From contig CP054180.1 in the NCBI GenBank assembly GCA_015709635.1, positions 496,001 through 560,000 of the forward strand: a stretch of 64,000 nucleotides of DNA, written 5' to 3'. Both the position numbers and the translations under genes were made by a program. The notes below the pieces were generated by a model. The model worked only from the letters and a program-made list of their open reading frames with translations. It had not been told where the DNA came from and ran no database searches. This document shows positions 9,254 to 18,061 of the stretch, one piece after another. The stretch is from Gammaproteobacteria bacterium (GTDB lineage: Bacteria; Pseudomonadota; Gammaproteobacteria; Burkholderiales; Nitrosomonadaceae). Each line of letters begins with the position of its first letter. Positions within the stretch are counted from its first letter, which is position 1.

Positions 9254-9553
9254 ATGCCACCCGCAGCGCGAATTACCGATATGCATACCTGCCCGATGCA
9301 AACGCCGGGTATTCCGCCGATTCCTCATGTTGGCGGCCCGATCAGCGGGCCTTGCGTGCCGAATGTGCTGATCGGCAATATGCCGGCTGCAGTGGTGGGG
9401 GACATGTGCGTTTGTGTCGGGCCGCCCGACAGTATCGTTAAAGGATCGGCGACGGTCATGATCGGCAACCGCCCGGCTGCCAGAGTCGGCGATACCACGG
9501 CACACGGCGGCACCATTGTATTGGGTTTGCCGACGGTGATGATCGGCGGTTAG
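9254..9553 (+). CDS. PAAR-domain spike tip protein (Afp10-like)
   Basis: A 99-residue PAAR protein that caps the spike needle with a metal-stabilised cone. Seen in the sequence: the opening PPAARITDMHTCPM, then glycine- and proline-rich beta turns (GGPISGPCVPNVLIGNMPAA, MIGNRPAARVGDTTAHGG). This ATG is chosen because CAGGAGC lies ten bases upstream and because it starts exactly at the PAAR motif; an upstream in-frame start would add 18 unrelated residues. Its place between spike and gp25-like wedge matches other eCIS clusters. Confidence 0.93.
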   Translation: MPPAARITDMHTCPMQTPGIPPIPHVGGPISGPCVPNVLIGNMPAAVVGDMCVCVGPPDSIVKGSATVMIGNRPAARVGDTTAHGGTIVLGLPTVMIGG

Positions 9554-9568
9554 CGCGGGTGTAAACCG

Positions 9569-9991
9569 ATGAGCGTCGATAAATCGTTTCTCGGAAGCGG
9601 CTGGGGATTTCCTCCCGAGTTTAGTAAATCCGGATCGGCACGGATAGTTTCCGCAGAAGAGGATATTCGCGAAAGCTTGTATATTCTCTTGTCGACCAAT
9701 CCCGGCGAGCGCGTGATGCAACCGACGTATGGTTGCGGTCTGAAAGGTCAGATCTTCGAGGAGATCAGCGAGACGTCGGTAACCGTGATGGTCGATTTGA
9801 TTCGGCGCGCCATCCTGTTCTTCGAGCCGCGGGTTGTGGTGGAAAATATCAGGGTGGACTCCGATAATCAGGAGGATATCGTGAACGGCTTGATCAAGAT
9901 CGATATCACCTACATCGTGCGGACTACAAATAACCGCCACAATATCGTCTACCCGTTTTATTTCACCGAAGGTACCAACGTCAAATCATGA
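9569..9991 (+). CDS. gp25-like baseplate wedge protein (Afp9-like)
   Basis: A 140-residue member of the GPW/gp25 family, the wedge part that starts sheath assembly on the baseplate. Diagnostic elements are LGSGWGFPPEF, EEDIRESLYILLSTNPGERV and MQPTYGCGLKGQIFE, the conserved core of the family, and the C-terminal IDITYIVRTTNNRHNIVYPF. It lies 15 bases after the PAAR gene and 14 bases before the large baseplate gene, so it is part of one operon. Confidence 0.94.
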   Translation: MSVDKSFLGSGWGFPPEFSKSGSARIVSAEEDIRESLYILLSTNPGERVMQPTYGCGLKGQIFEEISETSVTVMVDLIRRAILFFEPRVVVENIRVDSDNQEDIVNGLIKIDITYIVRTTNNRHNIVYPFYFTEGTNVKS

Positions 9992-10005
9992 GGACTGCTT
10001 GGTAA

Positions 10006-13000
10006 ATGAAGATTCGTGCCCATCGATTAACGAATGATCATTTGCACATCAGTGACGGTAAAAGTCAGGAACGCAGATTGTTACCGGCGCTGGAGAAGGA
10101 TTATTTCAACATCGCCGAGATGCGTTTTCAAACTTTATTGGCGTTGGCGGTCGAATATGCCCGGGTGATGAAATTTTATGACCTGGAGAATCGCGAAGAC
10201 GGTACTTGGGAACATTTTTTCTCGCGGGATGAAACCGTCGTGATTGCAACCATACTGGCTATTGACCCGGATAAACTGCTGAATGCCGCCGGTGAAAGCG
10301 CTGCGGCGGATGCTAATAACGAATTGGTTAAGGCATTGCATGCAATCCCCGTAAAAGAAATCGGCCAGCATATGATTGCGGCGTACAGCGCGGTCAGCAT
10401 GCTCGATAAATGGCTGCAACTGCTTGTACGCTCGGAAAATTCGATCGGTACCGAGTTGCGCAAGATTGTGGAAAGCGTCATTACCGGGTTGAAAAAAGAT
10501 ATCGAGACGCTGGATGAGTATTTGGCCGGACATCTTGCGCATCACAAGCTGGAAGATATTTTTTCCCGCGACTTGATTGAGCTGCTGTCTACCGTGGAAG
10601 AAACTAAGCGGAACCGTGCAAACACGGCTGTCGATGTTTTCGATCCGGTGTCTATCCGCTCCAGTTTCTATGCGTTTGTCAAAGCCATGGAAATGGTGCA
10701 GCGCAGCGCGGAGAAGTTATTATCCGCTTCTTTGGTCAGCCAGGATCATGAGCCAGCGGCGGGACTTCTGCTGGCTTTTCTGCAGTTATTTCAAAAACTG
10801 CATCATAAAATAAACCGGTTCACGCTGAATTACGTCGATTTCTACTATGACCAGGTGCTGAAAGCCCAACCGCGAGGCTTCTCACCGGATCATGTTTATC
10901 TGGTGATCGCACCCAATAAGAAGAATCAGCAGACATTGATAGCGCAGGGCACGGAATTTTTGGCGGGTCAGGATGAAAACAAGCGCGATATCGTTTATGC
11001 GGCCAGCGAAGATGTCGTGATTAATGACGCCGTGGTAAGCGCTGTTCATACGTTATTTTTTAAACGCGATGCGCTGAATTTTCCTGAGAACAGCTTGAAC
11101 GAATCCATCGTTTTGAATGACCGGGTGAGTGAAATGACCCGGCAGCTTGCCACCGGCGGCTGGTTGAACGATGTACCGCTGATGACGGACGATAGTCCGC
11201 CGGATGAAGAGAAGCTGCAGTCGTATCCGTTATTCGGCGCACCCAAGAAAGGTGAAGATACGATGCTGGTGCAGCATGCGCGCATCGGATTCGCAGTGGC
11301 CAGTAAAGCGCTGCGGTTGCAGGAAGGGCGGCGGACTGTGTGCATCCATGTGCAATATGCCGGTGCGCTGGAAAATTCTTTGGAGCACCGGATACAAAAA
11401 ATTGCCGCCGCCATGCAACCAGCCGGGAGCAGCGCTGCACTATCATCCGCTCAGGAGCAGCAAGCGTTTTTTAAAGTTTTCAGAGATATCTTCATCATCA
11501 GCGTATCGGCTGCGGACGGCTGGCGCGAAGTACCGGAGTATCTGCCTTCCTACTCGGGCGTTGATCGGCAGCAGAAAGAAAACAGTCTGGCGATTACTTT
11601 CTTCCTGCCGGAAGATTTTCCGCCGGTTGTGCCCTATAACCGGAATATTCACGGCGACGGCTATGACACGCAATTGCCGGTCGTGCGGCTGGTGCAGAAC
11701 CCCCGCAGCTATTTGTATCCGTATGGAATCCTGAACAAACTGGAATTGGACCGGATCAGGATCGACGTGGCGGTGGAAGGATGCCGCATGCTGCAATTGC
11801 ATAACAACATCGGGCAATTATCACCGCTGGCGCCTTTTACGCCGTTTGGCCCGCTTCCCGAAGTAGGCTCCTATTTCGTCGTCGGGTGTGCCGAAGCGGC
11901 CGGCAAGCAATTATCGGATTTCACGGTAGAGATTCAATGGGGGGGGCTGCCTGCCGGTATTGGCGGATTTAAAACGCACTATCAAGGCTATGACAATTTC
12001 GGCGATACCGATTTCCGTATCAGCACGGCCGTTTTGGCCAGCGGCAAATGGCTGCCGGAGAATGCCAAGGGGATGGTGGTCAATTCGCTTTTTCAAATCA
12101 AAACAAGCTTGGATGGCGGCGCTGAAGTCAGCGAGCACAGTACGCTGTCTTGCGGTCCGGTGATCTTGTACTGGAGTCCGTACGATTACCGCGGTTCTGC
12201 ACCGGGATTCAGGTACACGCCATCCACGACCAAAGGCTTTTTTAAATTTACCCTGATCGCGCCCGCACCAGCGTTCGGCCATCGCGATTACCCCACAGCA
12301 TTGGCCAATGTGTTGACTTTCAACGCCAAGCAAAAGCACGCCAAATTCCTGAAGAAAGTGCCCAACCTTCCTTATACACCCACGATCACATCGATTGCCG
12401 TCAATTACCGGGCTTCTTCGCACATCGTGCTCGGTAAGGAGGAAGTGAATTGCACTGCGGCGCTGCGGGAGAAAATGATTCATTTGCATCCGCTGGGCTG
12501 GGAAGACGCGACGATGTGCGCCGATCAAGCTCATTATTTATTGCCGCAGTATCAGTACTCGGGGAATTTATTGATCGGGCTGCAGGGGTTGGCCGGTGGT
12601 GGTGTGATTACGCTTTATTTTCATTTGCGCGAAAACTCATTACCGGTTGAGCATGTTGCCCTGCAAGAGATGCAATGGTTCTATTTGGCAAATAACCGAT
12701 GGCTGCCGTTAAGCGCCAAAGAAATCATGGCGGATTCCACACAAAGGTTCATGAAGCCGGGAATAGTCACGTTGGATATTCCGGCGGATATCGCGCAGGA
12801 CAATACCGTATTACCCGCCGGATTGTGCTGGCTGCGAGTGTCTTGCGAACATGATCTGGAGAAATTCTGCAGCCTGTATTCGATTTATGCGCAAGCGTTA
12901 AAAGCAAGCCGGTATTTGGCGGAAAGCACGGTATTGAGCGGTTCCATCCGCTTACCCGCCGGTGCCGTGTCGCGCGTGCGCAAGTCAATTCCCGGAATCG

Positions 13001-13845
13001 GCGGTATTAAACAAATTCAACCTTCTTTCGGCGGACGCCTGGCGGAGGATCGCGGTCATCTGCGAATCCGCATCAGCGAACGGTTAAAGCATAAAAAACG
13101 CGCGCTGCTGCCGGCTGATTATGAGCTGCTGATATTGGAACAGTTTCCGCAGATCTATAAAGTGAAGTGTTTTCCTAACATGAGTCCCGATTTTGTGACC
13201 GAGCAGCGTTTCAGTCCCGGTCATATCCTGATCGTGGCTGTACCTTATCTCACCCAGAATGTGATCAGTACGCACAAACCGCTGCTGAACGGCCATCTGA
13301 TCAATGACGTACAAGACTTCATCGGTCAGTACGCGCCCTCGTTTGCCGCCGTTCATGTCATTAACCCGGTGTACGAAGTGATACAAGTGCGCTGCACGGT
13401 TAAGCTGAAGAATCCATTATTGGCCGGTATGCATCTGGGGCGCTTGAATCAGGCGATATCGGATTTCCTGTCGCCGTGGAATGTGGCCACGGGTTACACC
13501 CGTCATTTCGGATGGATTATCAGTAAGTACGATGTTGAATCTTTTATTCAAAATCTGGATTATATCGATCGTGTCACCAATCTCTCGATATTGCGCATCG
13601 CGCCCGTCGGCGAGGGATACTTCGACTTGCTGGACAGCGCGGACAAACCGGTGGCTTCCGCAGTCAAGGATATAATTCCGGTCTATCCCTGGAGCATTGT
13701 AGCCCCGATCCAGCAGCATTTTATCGAGCTCGACGATCGTTATGACGTCATCGAGCCGCAAATTACCGGAATCGGTGAGCTCGAAATCGGCAGTACTTTT
13801 ATAATTTCTGATGAAAAATGGCGCGAAAAGATAGAAAAACACTAG
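10006..13845 (+). CDS. Large eCIS baseplate wedge protein (Afp11-like, gp6/J-like C-terminus)
   Basis: A 1279-residue protein whose start (LALAVEYARVMKFYDLENRE, DETVVIATILAID) is typical of the biggest baseplate protein in Afp-type clusters. Its final third resembles baseplate J/gp6 wedge proteins, which form the ring around the hub (for example HLGRLNQAISDFLSPWN and GWIISKYDVESFIQNLDYI). No enzyme motif or membrane segment is seen. It overlaps the next gene by 28 bases, so the two are probably translationally coupled. The Afp11 rather than Afp12 label follows from gene order after gp25 and is less certain than the baseplate role. Confidence 0.85.
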   Translation: MKIRAHRLTNDHLHISDGKSQERRLLPALEKDYFNIAEMRFQTLLALAVEYARVMKFYDLENREDGTWEHFFSRDETVVIATILAIDPDKLLNAAGESAAADANNELVKALHAIPVKEIGQHMIAAYSAVSMLDKWLQLLVRSENSIGTELRKIVESVITGLKKDIETLDEYLAGHLAHHKLEDIFSRDLIELLSTVEETKRNRANTAVDVFDPVSIRSSFYAFVKAMEMVQRSAEKLLSASLVSQDHEPAAGLLLAFLQLFQKLHHKINRFTLNYVDFYYDQVLKAQPRGFSPDHVYLVIAPNKKNQQTLIAQGTEFLAGQDENKRDIVYAASEDVVINDAVVSAVHTLFFKRDALNFPENSLNESIVLNDRVSEMTRQLATGGWLNDVPLMTDDSPPDEEKLQSYPLFGAPKKGEDTMLVQHARIGFAVASKALRLQEGRRTVCIHVQYAGALENSLEHRIQKIAAAMQPAGSSAALSSAQEQQAFFKVFRDIFIISVSAADGWREVPEYLPSYSGVDRQQKENSLAITFFLPEDFPPVVPYNRNIHGDGYDTQLPVVRLVQNPRSYLYPYGILNKLELDRIRIDVAVEGCRMLQLHNNIGQLSPLAPFTPFGPLPEVGSYFVVGCAEAAGKQLSDFTVEIQWGGLPAGIGGFKTHYQGYDNFGDTDFRISTAVLASGKWLPENAKGMVVNSLFQIKTSLDGGAEVSEHSTLSCGPVILYWSPYDYRGSAPGFRYTPSTTKGFFKFTLIAPAPAFGHRDYPTALANVLTFNAKQKHAKFLKKVPNLPYTPTITSIAVNYRASSHIVLGKEEVNCTAALREKMIHLHPLGWEDATMCADQAHYLLPQYQYSGNLLIGLQGLAGGGVITLYFHLRENSLPVEHVALQEMQWFYLANNRWLPLSAKEIMADSTQRFMKPGIVTLDIPADIAQDNTVLPAGLCWLRVSCEHDLEKFCSLYSIYAQALKASRYLAESTVLSGSIRLPAGAVSRVRKSIPGIGGIKQIQPSFGGRLAEDRGHLRIRISERLKHKKRALLPADYELLILEQFPQIYKVKCFPNMSPDFVTEQRFSPGHILIVAVPYLTQNVISTHKPLLNGHLINDVQDFIGQYAPSFAAVHVINPVYEVIQVRCTVKLKNPLLAGMHLGRLNQAISDFLSPWNVATGYTRHFGWIISKYDVESFIQNLDYIDRVTNLSILRIAPVGEGYFDLLDSADKPVASAVKDIIPVYPWSIVAPIQQHFIELDDRYDVIEPQITGIGELEIGSTFIISDEKWREKIEKH

Positions 13846-14639
13846 AGGCCAAGTTCAAGAATGGCAGAATGCCGACTGAAGTTGCGTTTGCCGATCTGAT
13901 CGATTCGACGCTGAATCTGATCGACGATGGATTCGAGAAGACGGTCGAGGAAGGACTGAAAATTTTTCAGCTGGGGGATGGCAAGCTGATGAGTTTTTAT
14001 CAAAATATGTCGACGCTCAGTTCCATGTGGTCTGTCGGTATCGATAAAGCGACGGGAAATTTGAATTTCGGCAATAAGAGCAATCCGTATGTCCTGACAT
14101 TGCGCAACACTGACAGCGCGGAGCCCGGCGGCGCGCTCAAGTCCGGCGTCGGTATCAATACCGATAATCCCCGCTTCGAATTGGACGTTGCCGGCACGAT
14201 CGCTTCGTTCGGTAGGGTGGGGCGCCGCGGCGAGCTGCCGGTACCCGCGGATGGCGATTGGCACAATATTACCGAAACGCTGACGGGCTGCCAGGCCTTC
14301 GAAGTGGTGGCCGGTGTCGGCGGCAAGGATGCCGATGGCAAATATGCATTGATGCACGCCTTTGCGCTTAACGCCTATCACGACAAAACTCATATTACCT
14401 ATCATCAAGCGCACTTCGGTGCCAAATGCAACCGCCTGGAATTACGCTGGCAAAGCGGTGCGAATGCCGAGAATTTCGAGTACACGCTGCAGCTCCGGGT
14501 GGGAGCGTCCTACGGCGAGAAAATTTGGGTCAATTATTACATCACCCGGTTATGGCACGACCCGGCGATGTATGAGAGCGAGCGGGAAGCGCAATCCGGC
14601 TACCCGAAAGTTTTGCGCAAACGACAGGAAGAAAAATAA
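13818..14639 (+). CDS. eCIS tail-fibre/adhesin-like protein
   Basis: A 273-residue protein of the type found inside eCIS clusters in the place of a fibre gene. After a helical start (about 1-50) comes a fibre-like region with phage-type motifs: WSVGIDKATGNLNFG, then GVGINTDNPRFELDVAGTIA (about 110-130), a signature repeated in many tail fibres and adhesins. A C-terminal globular part (about 140-250, WHNITETLTGCQAFEVVAG ... FEYTLQLRV) could be a receptor-binding or capping head. It overlaps the previous gene by 28 bases and abuts the next. It would decide target choice if it is a fibre, but its small size leaves a structural baseplate role possible. Confidence 0.55.
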   Translation: MARKDRKTLEAKFKNGRMPTEVAFADLIDSTLNLIDDGFEKTVEEGLKIFQLGDGKLMSFYQNMSTLSSMWSVGIDKATGNLNFGNKSNPYVLTLRNTDSAEPGGALKSGVGINTDNPRFELDVAGTIASFGRVGRRGELPVPADGDWHNITETLTGCQAFEVVAGVGGKDADGKYALMHAFALNAYHDKTHITYHQAHFGAKCNRLELRWQSGANAENFEYTLQLRVGASYGEKIWVNYYITRLWHDPAMYESEREAQSGYPKVLRKRQEEK

Positions 14640-14969
14640 ATGTCCGTGCGTGTTTTGACCATTCAGTTAAATGTGCAGGAGGGCGGCTTGCTATTGGAAG
14701 CGCTGGCCGAGTGCCCGTTTAAGTCCGTTTTTGAACTGATCGGTAAGCTCAATTTTCAAGCCAACGAATTGTTCGCCCCCGGTATCGCGCCGCAGCAGCG
14801 GCAGTGCTTTGTCTTTACCGAAGCGGAGTTGTCACTGTCCATCAAGGCATTGGGGAATATGCCTTATCATCGCGTGCATCAATTGCTGTCCGATCTGCAT
14901 CAGCAAATTCAGGCGCAGCTGAATAATCCGCAGTCATCCGCGGCTGCGAAAGCGTATGCCGGTATCTGA
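14640..14969 (+). CDS. Small unknown eCIS-operon protein
   Basis: A 109-residue protein with no recognised domain. It starts with a strand (RVLTIQLNVQEGGLLLEAL) and is otherwise helical and glutamine-rich toward the C-terminus. Its ATG follows the previous stop codon directly, and it overlaps the next baseplate gene by 14 bases, so it is tightly coupled to both. Position between fibre-like and baseplate genes suggests a chaperone or adaptor for one of them; this is inference only. Confidence 0.75.
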   Translation: MSVRVLTIQLNVQEGGLLLEALAECPFKSVFELIGKLNFQANELFAPGIAPQQRQCFVFTEAELSLSIKALGNMPYHRVHQLLSDLHQQIQAQLNNPQSSAAAKAYAGI

Positions 14970-17900
14970 GCAAATACCGCGCGTCAGGGTCGATCCCGAT
15001 GGATTGGATTTTGATACGCTGAGAAAAGAAGGTATCGGCAAAGTTCAGGAGCTGTGCGGTGAAATATGGACCGACTATAACCTGCACGATCCCGGCGTTA
15101 CCATCCTGGAACAGCTGTGCTACGGACTGACCGACCTGTCTTACCGTTCCGGATTTGCCGTTGAGGATTATCTGATCAATGAAAAAAATACCATTGATTT
15201 GCAGCGGCAAGCGCTTTTCTCTCCGGAAGACATTCTTCCCAGCTCGGCGGTTACCGAAATCGATTACCAGAAAATTCTCTATGACGCGGTTCCCGAGATC
15301 GATTATGTCTGGCTGGAACTGAGCACTGCGGAAAACAATTCAGCGGCAGGCGGTCTTTATACCGTATTTGTGAAGCTTGATGACGAGCTGATGCAAAGCC
15401 ATGCCGATGAGCAAAAACAAAGCGGCAATCCGGACGGACAATCGAGCCGGCTGGAACAGCTCGATACGGTTTCGGAGCGCATTCGCTCGCGCCTGGATCA
15501 ACTCGGCACTGTTCTGGATGAAAAGTACGAGGACTTAAGAAGCGGGTGCAGTGTTGCTGCCGATATTGACTCGCCGGTGCAGTCATCCGAACGGCTGATT
15601 GAGCAAACCGACGGCATACTGCGCCAACTGGATGCAAGCTTAGCCAGCCTGGACAGAATCTGGCGCAAGATCAATAGTACTTGGTCCGTCATCGTCGATT
15701 CATCGCCCAACTCCGATTTGAGTGCAAGATTGAATAGCATTTTGCCCAACCTGGGTGTTGTGCTTTCTTATGCACAAGAAAGCGTTCTGCCCGTGTTCGA
15801 AGCGAAGACGGACGATGAAGTCGCGAATGACGATACGTTGCCGGATAAACTGATTCCGCTTTTATCCGGGCTTGAGCGTGAGTTGGATGAAGTGGACAAG
15901 GAATTACAGGGAATCGAAAATGGTTTGGTTTCCAAAATCGGCGCACCGGGCCGGGCTGCCGGGAAACGGGACGAATCGGCCGTCATACAAAAAATCCAAT
16001 CTGTTTTTGCGGCGCATCGCAATCTTTGCGAGGATATCGATCGAGTCGAGATTATTCATGCGGTGCCCTATTTTCTGGCGGGGGAAGTTGAAATACAGCC
16101 TGCCCATAACAGGGCTAAGATTTATGCCGAGATCTTTCTTAAGTGTGCGCACTATATTTCTTCCGGCATTCAAGTCGATCGCTACGAATCCATTCTGAAT
16201 CAGACGGGCAATTACGAGCGTATTTTTTCCGGTCCGCTGACACAACATGGGTTTATCAGCGACCGGTGTTTTGCCGGAGCCGACGAAGTGCTCAGCGTGG
16301 TCGACTTGATGACATTGATCAGCCGGATTGACGGTGTAATCAAGGTACACGAGCTGTATTTGATCGATCAGGACAACAAGAAATACATCAGTGTTGCCTA
16401 TGATTCATCGCGGCATGTTTTTCCCGATTTGAGTTTTCCCGGACCCGCTAAGCCGCAGCAGATTCTCCGCCTGGTTCTTCCGCACGATGTAAGCCGCAAG
16501 GATCATGACGGACAGACGCCGGGCTTCAGGTTTTACGAAAGCCGGCAAGATGAGGCGCTGTTGGAGGAAACCCACCTGGAACTCAGGAAGTTGATTTTTG
16601 AATATCATGCCTTTAGGAACAACCGCCCGTCGTTTGCGCATTTGATTCCGCTTCCCAAAGGAGAACGGCGGGTTGCGGCTGAGTATTATTCGATTCAAAA
16701 CCACTTCCCAGCGGTATATGGGATCAACCGCTACGGTATCCCGCATTCCAAGCCGCCTGAGGTTAAGGCCAAGGCGAAGCAACTAAAAGCCTACTTGTTT
16801 CCTTTCGAACAATTGATGGCGGATTATTTGCAGAATGTGCAAGAAATGCCGCGCTTGTTTTCGCTGGATGCCGGGTTAAAGCAGTCTTATTTTTGTCAAT
16901 TTCTCGATAACGGCAATATTCCTGACGTCGAGTCGCTGTATGTGAAAGACGCTCATTACAGCCAAACCACGCTTGCTAAAATCCTGCAGCACCACGATCG
17001 CTTCAGCGACCGTAGAAACCGGGTATTGGATACCTTATTGGCCATGTACGGTGAGCAATATCCGCAAGCGGCGTTGCAGCAATTCGATTGTTACCGGCGT
17101 TCCGATCAGAGCCGGTGGATCATCGCAAACAAAATTAATTTTCTGAGATGCATCAAGGACATTACGCGTGACCGGGGGAAAGGTTTCAATTACCTGAAAC
17201 CTACGTTGCATGGGCATACTGAAGATAACGAGGAAAATTTGGCCGGGGCGCATCAGCGCATCAGTATTTTGCTGGGGTTGACGCAATTCGACCGGATTCC
17301 ATTGATCACCGATGTTCTCATCCAAAGGAACAGCCGCCTTATTCCCGATCGCATCGTGGCGGAAAGCTTGCAGTTCCTGCCAGCGGAACTGGAAGCGAAT
17401 GCGATTCCGCTGGTAATCGATGAAGAAAAGCTTGCCGAAATCGCCGTTCCTGCCAAGCTGCCGCCTTTTTGTTATGGCGTTTTCCAGGAAGGCGTCGAAT
17501 TAAAGAATTACCGGCTGGTCAGTTCCGGCGAGGAAACGGTGGTGTGTTTGAAGTCCGGACAAAACACCCGGTTGTGGCCGTTGAGCCGCAAGCGCAACCG
17601 GAACGAAGCGGAACGGTATGCGCATGAGTTTTGCAGTGCGATAACGCAACTGAATATCGCGTGCGAGGGCTTTCATATGATCGAGCACGTGCTGCTGCGG
17701 CCCAGAGGGAAGGATTCGTTCGCAGGGATTCCGCAGGGTGAGCCGTTTTTTGATTTTCGTGTCAGCGTGATTTTTCCATCCTGGACAGCACGGTTTTCCA
17801 ATACGGTATTCCGGAAATTTGCTGAGGAAACAGTGATCAAGAATCTTCCGGCGCATATTCTCCCGGAGTTTTACTGGCTCGATTTTGTTTACCTGCAGGA

Positions 17901-18057
17901 TTTTGAGCAACGTTACAAGAATTGGTTGTCGTGTTTGCGGCAGGCTCACCGGAATCATCACCAGAACGATTTCGAACAATTAAACAGTGCATCGGAACGC
18001 ATAGTGTCTTTCTTGCTGAAAAACAGAAAAGAAACGGAACGTGAGTACTGGCTTTAA
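14956..18057 (+). CDS. Large eCIS baseplate protein (Afp12-like) with coiled-coil insert
   Basis: A 1033-residue baseplate protein. The N-terminal segment LHDPGVTILEQLCYGLTDLS (about residues 43-62) is a hallmark of the second large wedge protein in eCIS clusters. Residues about 140-345 form an unusual charged, heptad-like helical stretch (LDTVSERIRSRLDQLGTVLD, LLSGLERELDEVDKELQGIE) between two conserved parts, which suggests a lineage-specific coiled-coil insert that could lengthen or brace a baseplate arm. The later part continues the family (FHMIEHVLLRPRGKDSF near 900). It overlaps the preceding small gene and ends 4 bases before the preferred tape-measure start. No signal peptide. Confidence 0.82.
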   Translation: MPVSEQIPRVRVDPDGLDFDTLRKEGIGKVQELCGEIWTDYNLHDPGVTILEQLCYGLTDLSYRSGFAVEDYLINEKNTIDLQRQALFSPEDILPSSAVTEIDYQKILYDAVPEIDYVWLELSTAENNSAAGGLYTVFVKLDDELMQSHADEQKQSGNPDGQSSRLEQLDTVSERIRSRLDQLGTVLDEKYEDLRSGCSVAADIDSPVQSSERLIEQTDGILRQLDASLASLDRIWRKINSTWSVIVDSSPNSDLSARLNSILPNLGVVLSYAQESVLPVFEAKTDDEVANDDTLPDKLIPLLSGLERELDEVDKELQGIENGLVSKIGAPGRAAGKRDESAVIQKIQSVFAAHRNLCEDIDRVEIIHAVPYFLAGEVEIQPAHNRAKIYAEIFLKCAHYISSGIQVDRYESILNQTGNYERIFSGPLTQHGFISDRCFAGADEVLSVVDLMTLISRIDGVIKVHELYLIDQDNKKYISVAYDSSRHVFPDLSFPGPAKPQQILRLVLPHDVSRKDHDGQTPGFRFYESRQDEALLEETHLELRKLIFEYHAFRNNRPSFAHLIPLPKGERRVAAEYYSIQNHFPAVYGINRYGIPHSKPPEVKAKAKQLKAYLFPFEQLMADYLQNVQEMPRLFSLDAGLKQSYFCQFLDNGNIPDVESLYVKDAHYSQTTLAKILQHHDRFSDRRNRVLDTLLAMYGEQYPQAALQQFDCYRRSDQSRWIIANKINFLRCIKDITRDRGKGFNYLKPTLHGHTEDNEENLAGAHQRISILLGLTQFDRIPLITDVLIQRNSRLIPDRIVAESLQFLPAELEANAIPLVIDEEKLAEIAVPAKLPPFCYGVFQEGVELKNYRLVSSGEETVVCLKSGQNTRLWPLSRKRNRNEAERYAHEFCSAITQLNIACEGFHMIEHVLLRPRGKDSFAGIPQGEPFFDFRVSVIFPSWTARFSNTVFRKFAEETVIKNLPAHILPEFYWLDFVYLQDFEQRYKNWLSCLRQAHRNHHQNDFEQLNSASERIVSFLLKNRKETEREYWL

Positions 18058-18061
18058 TACC

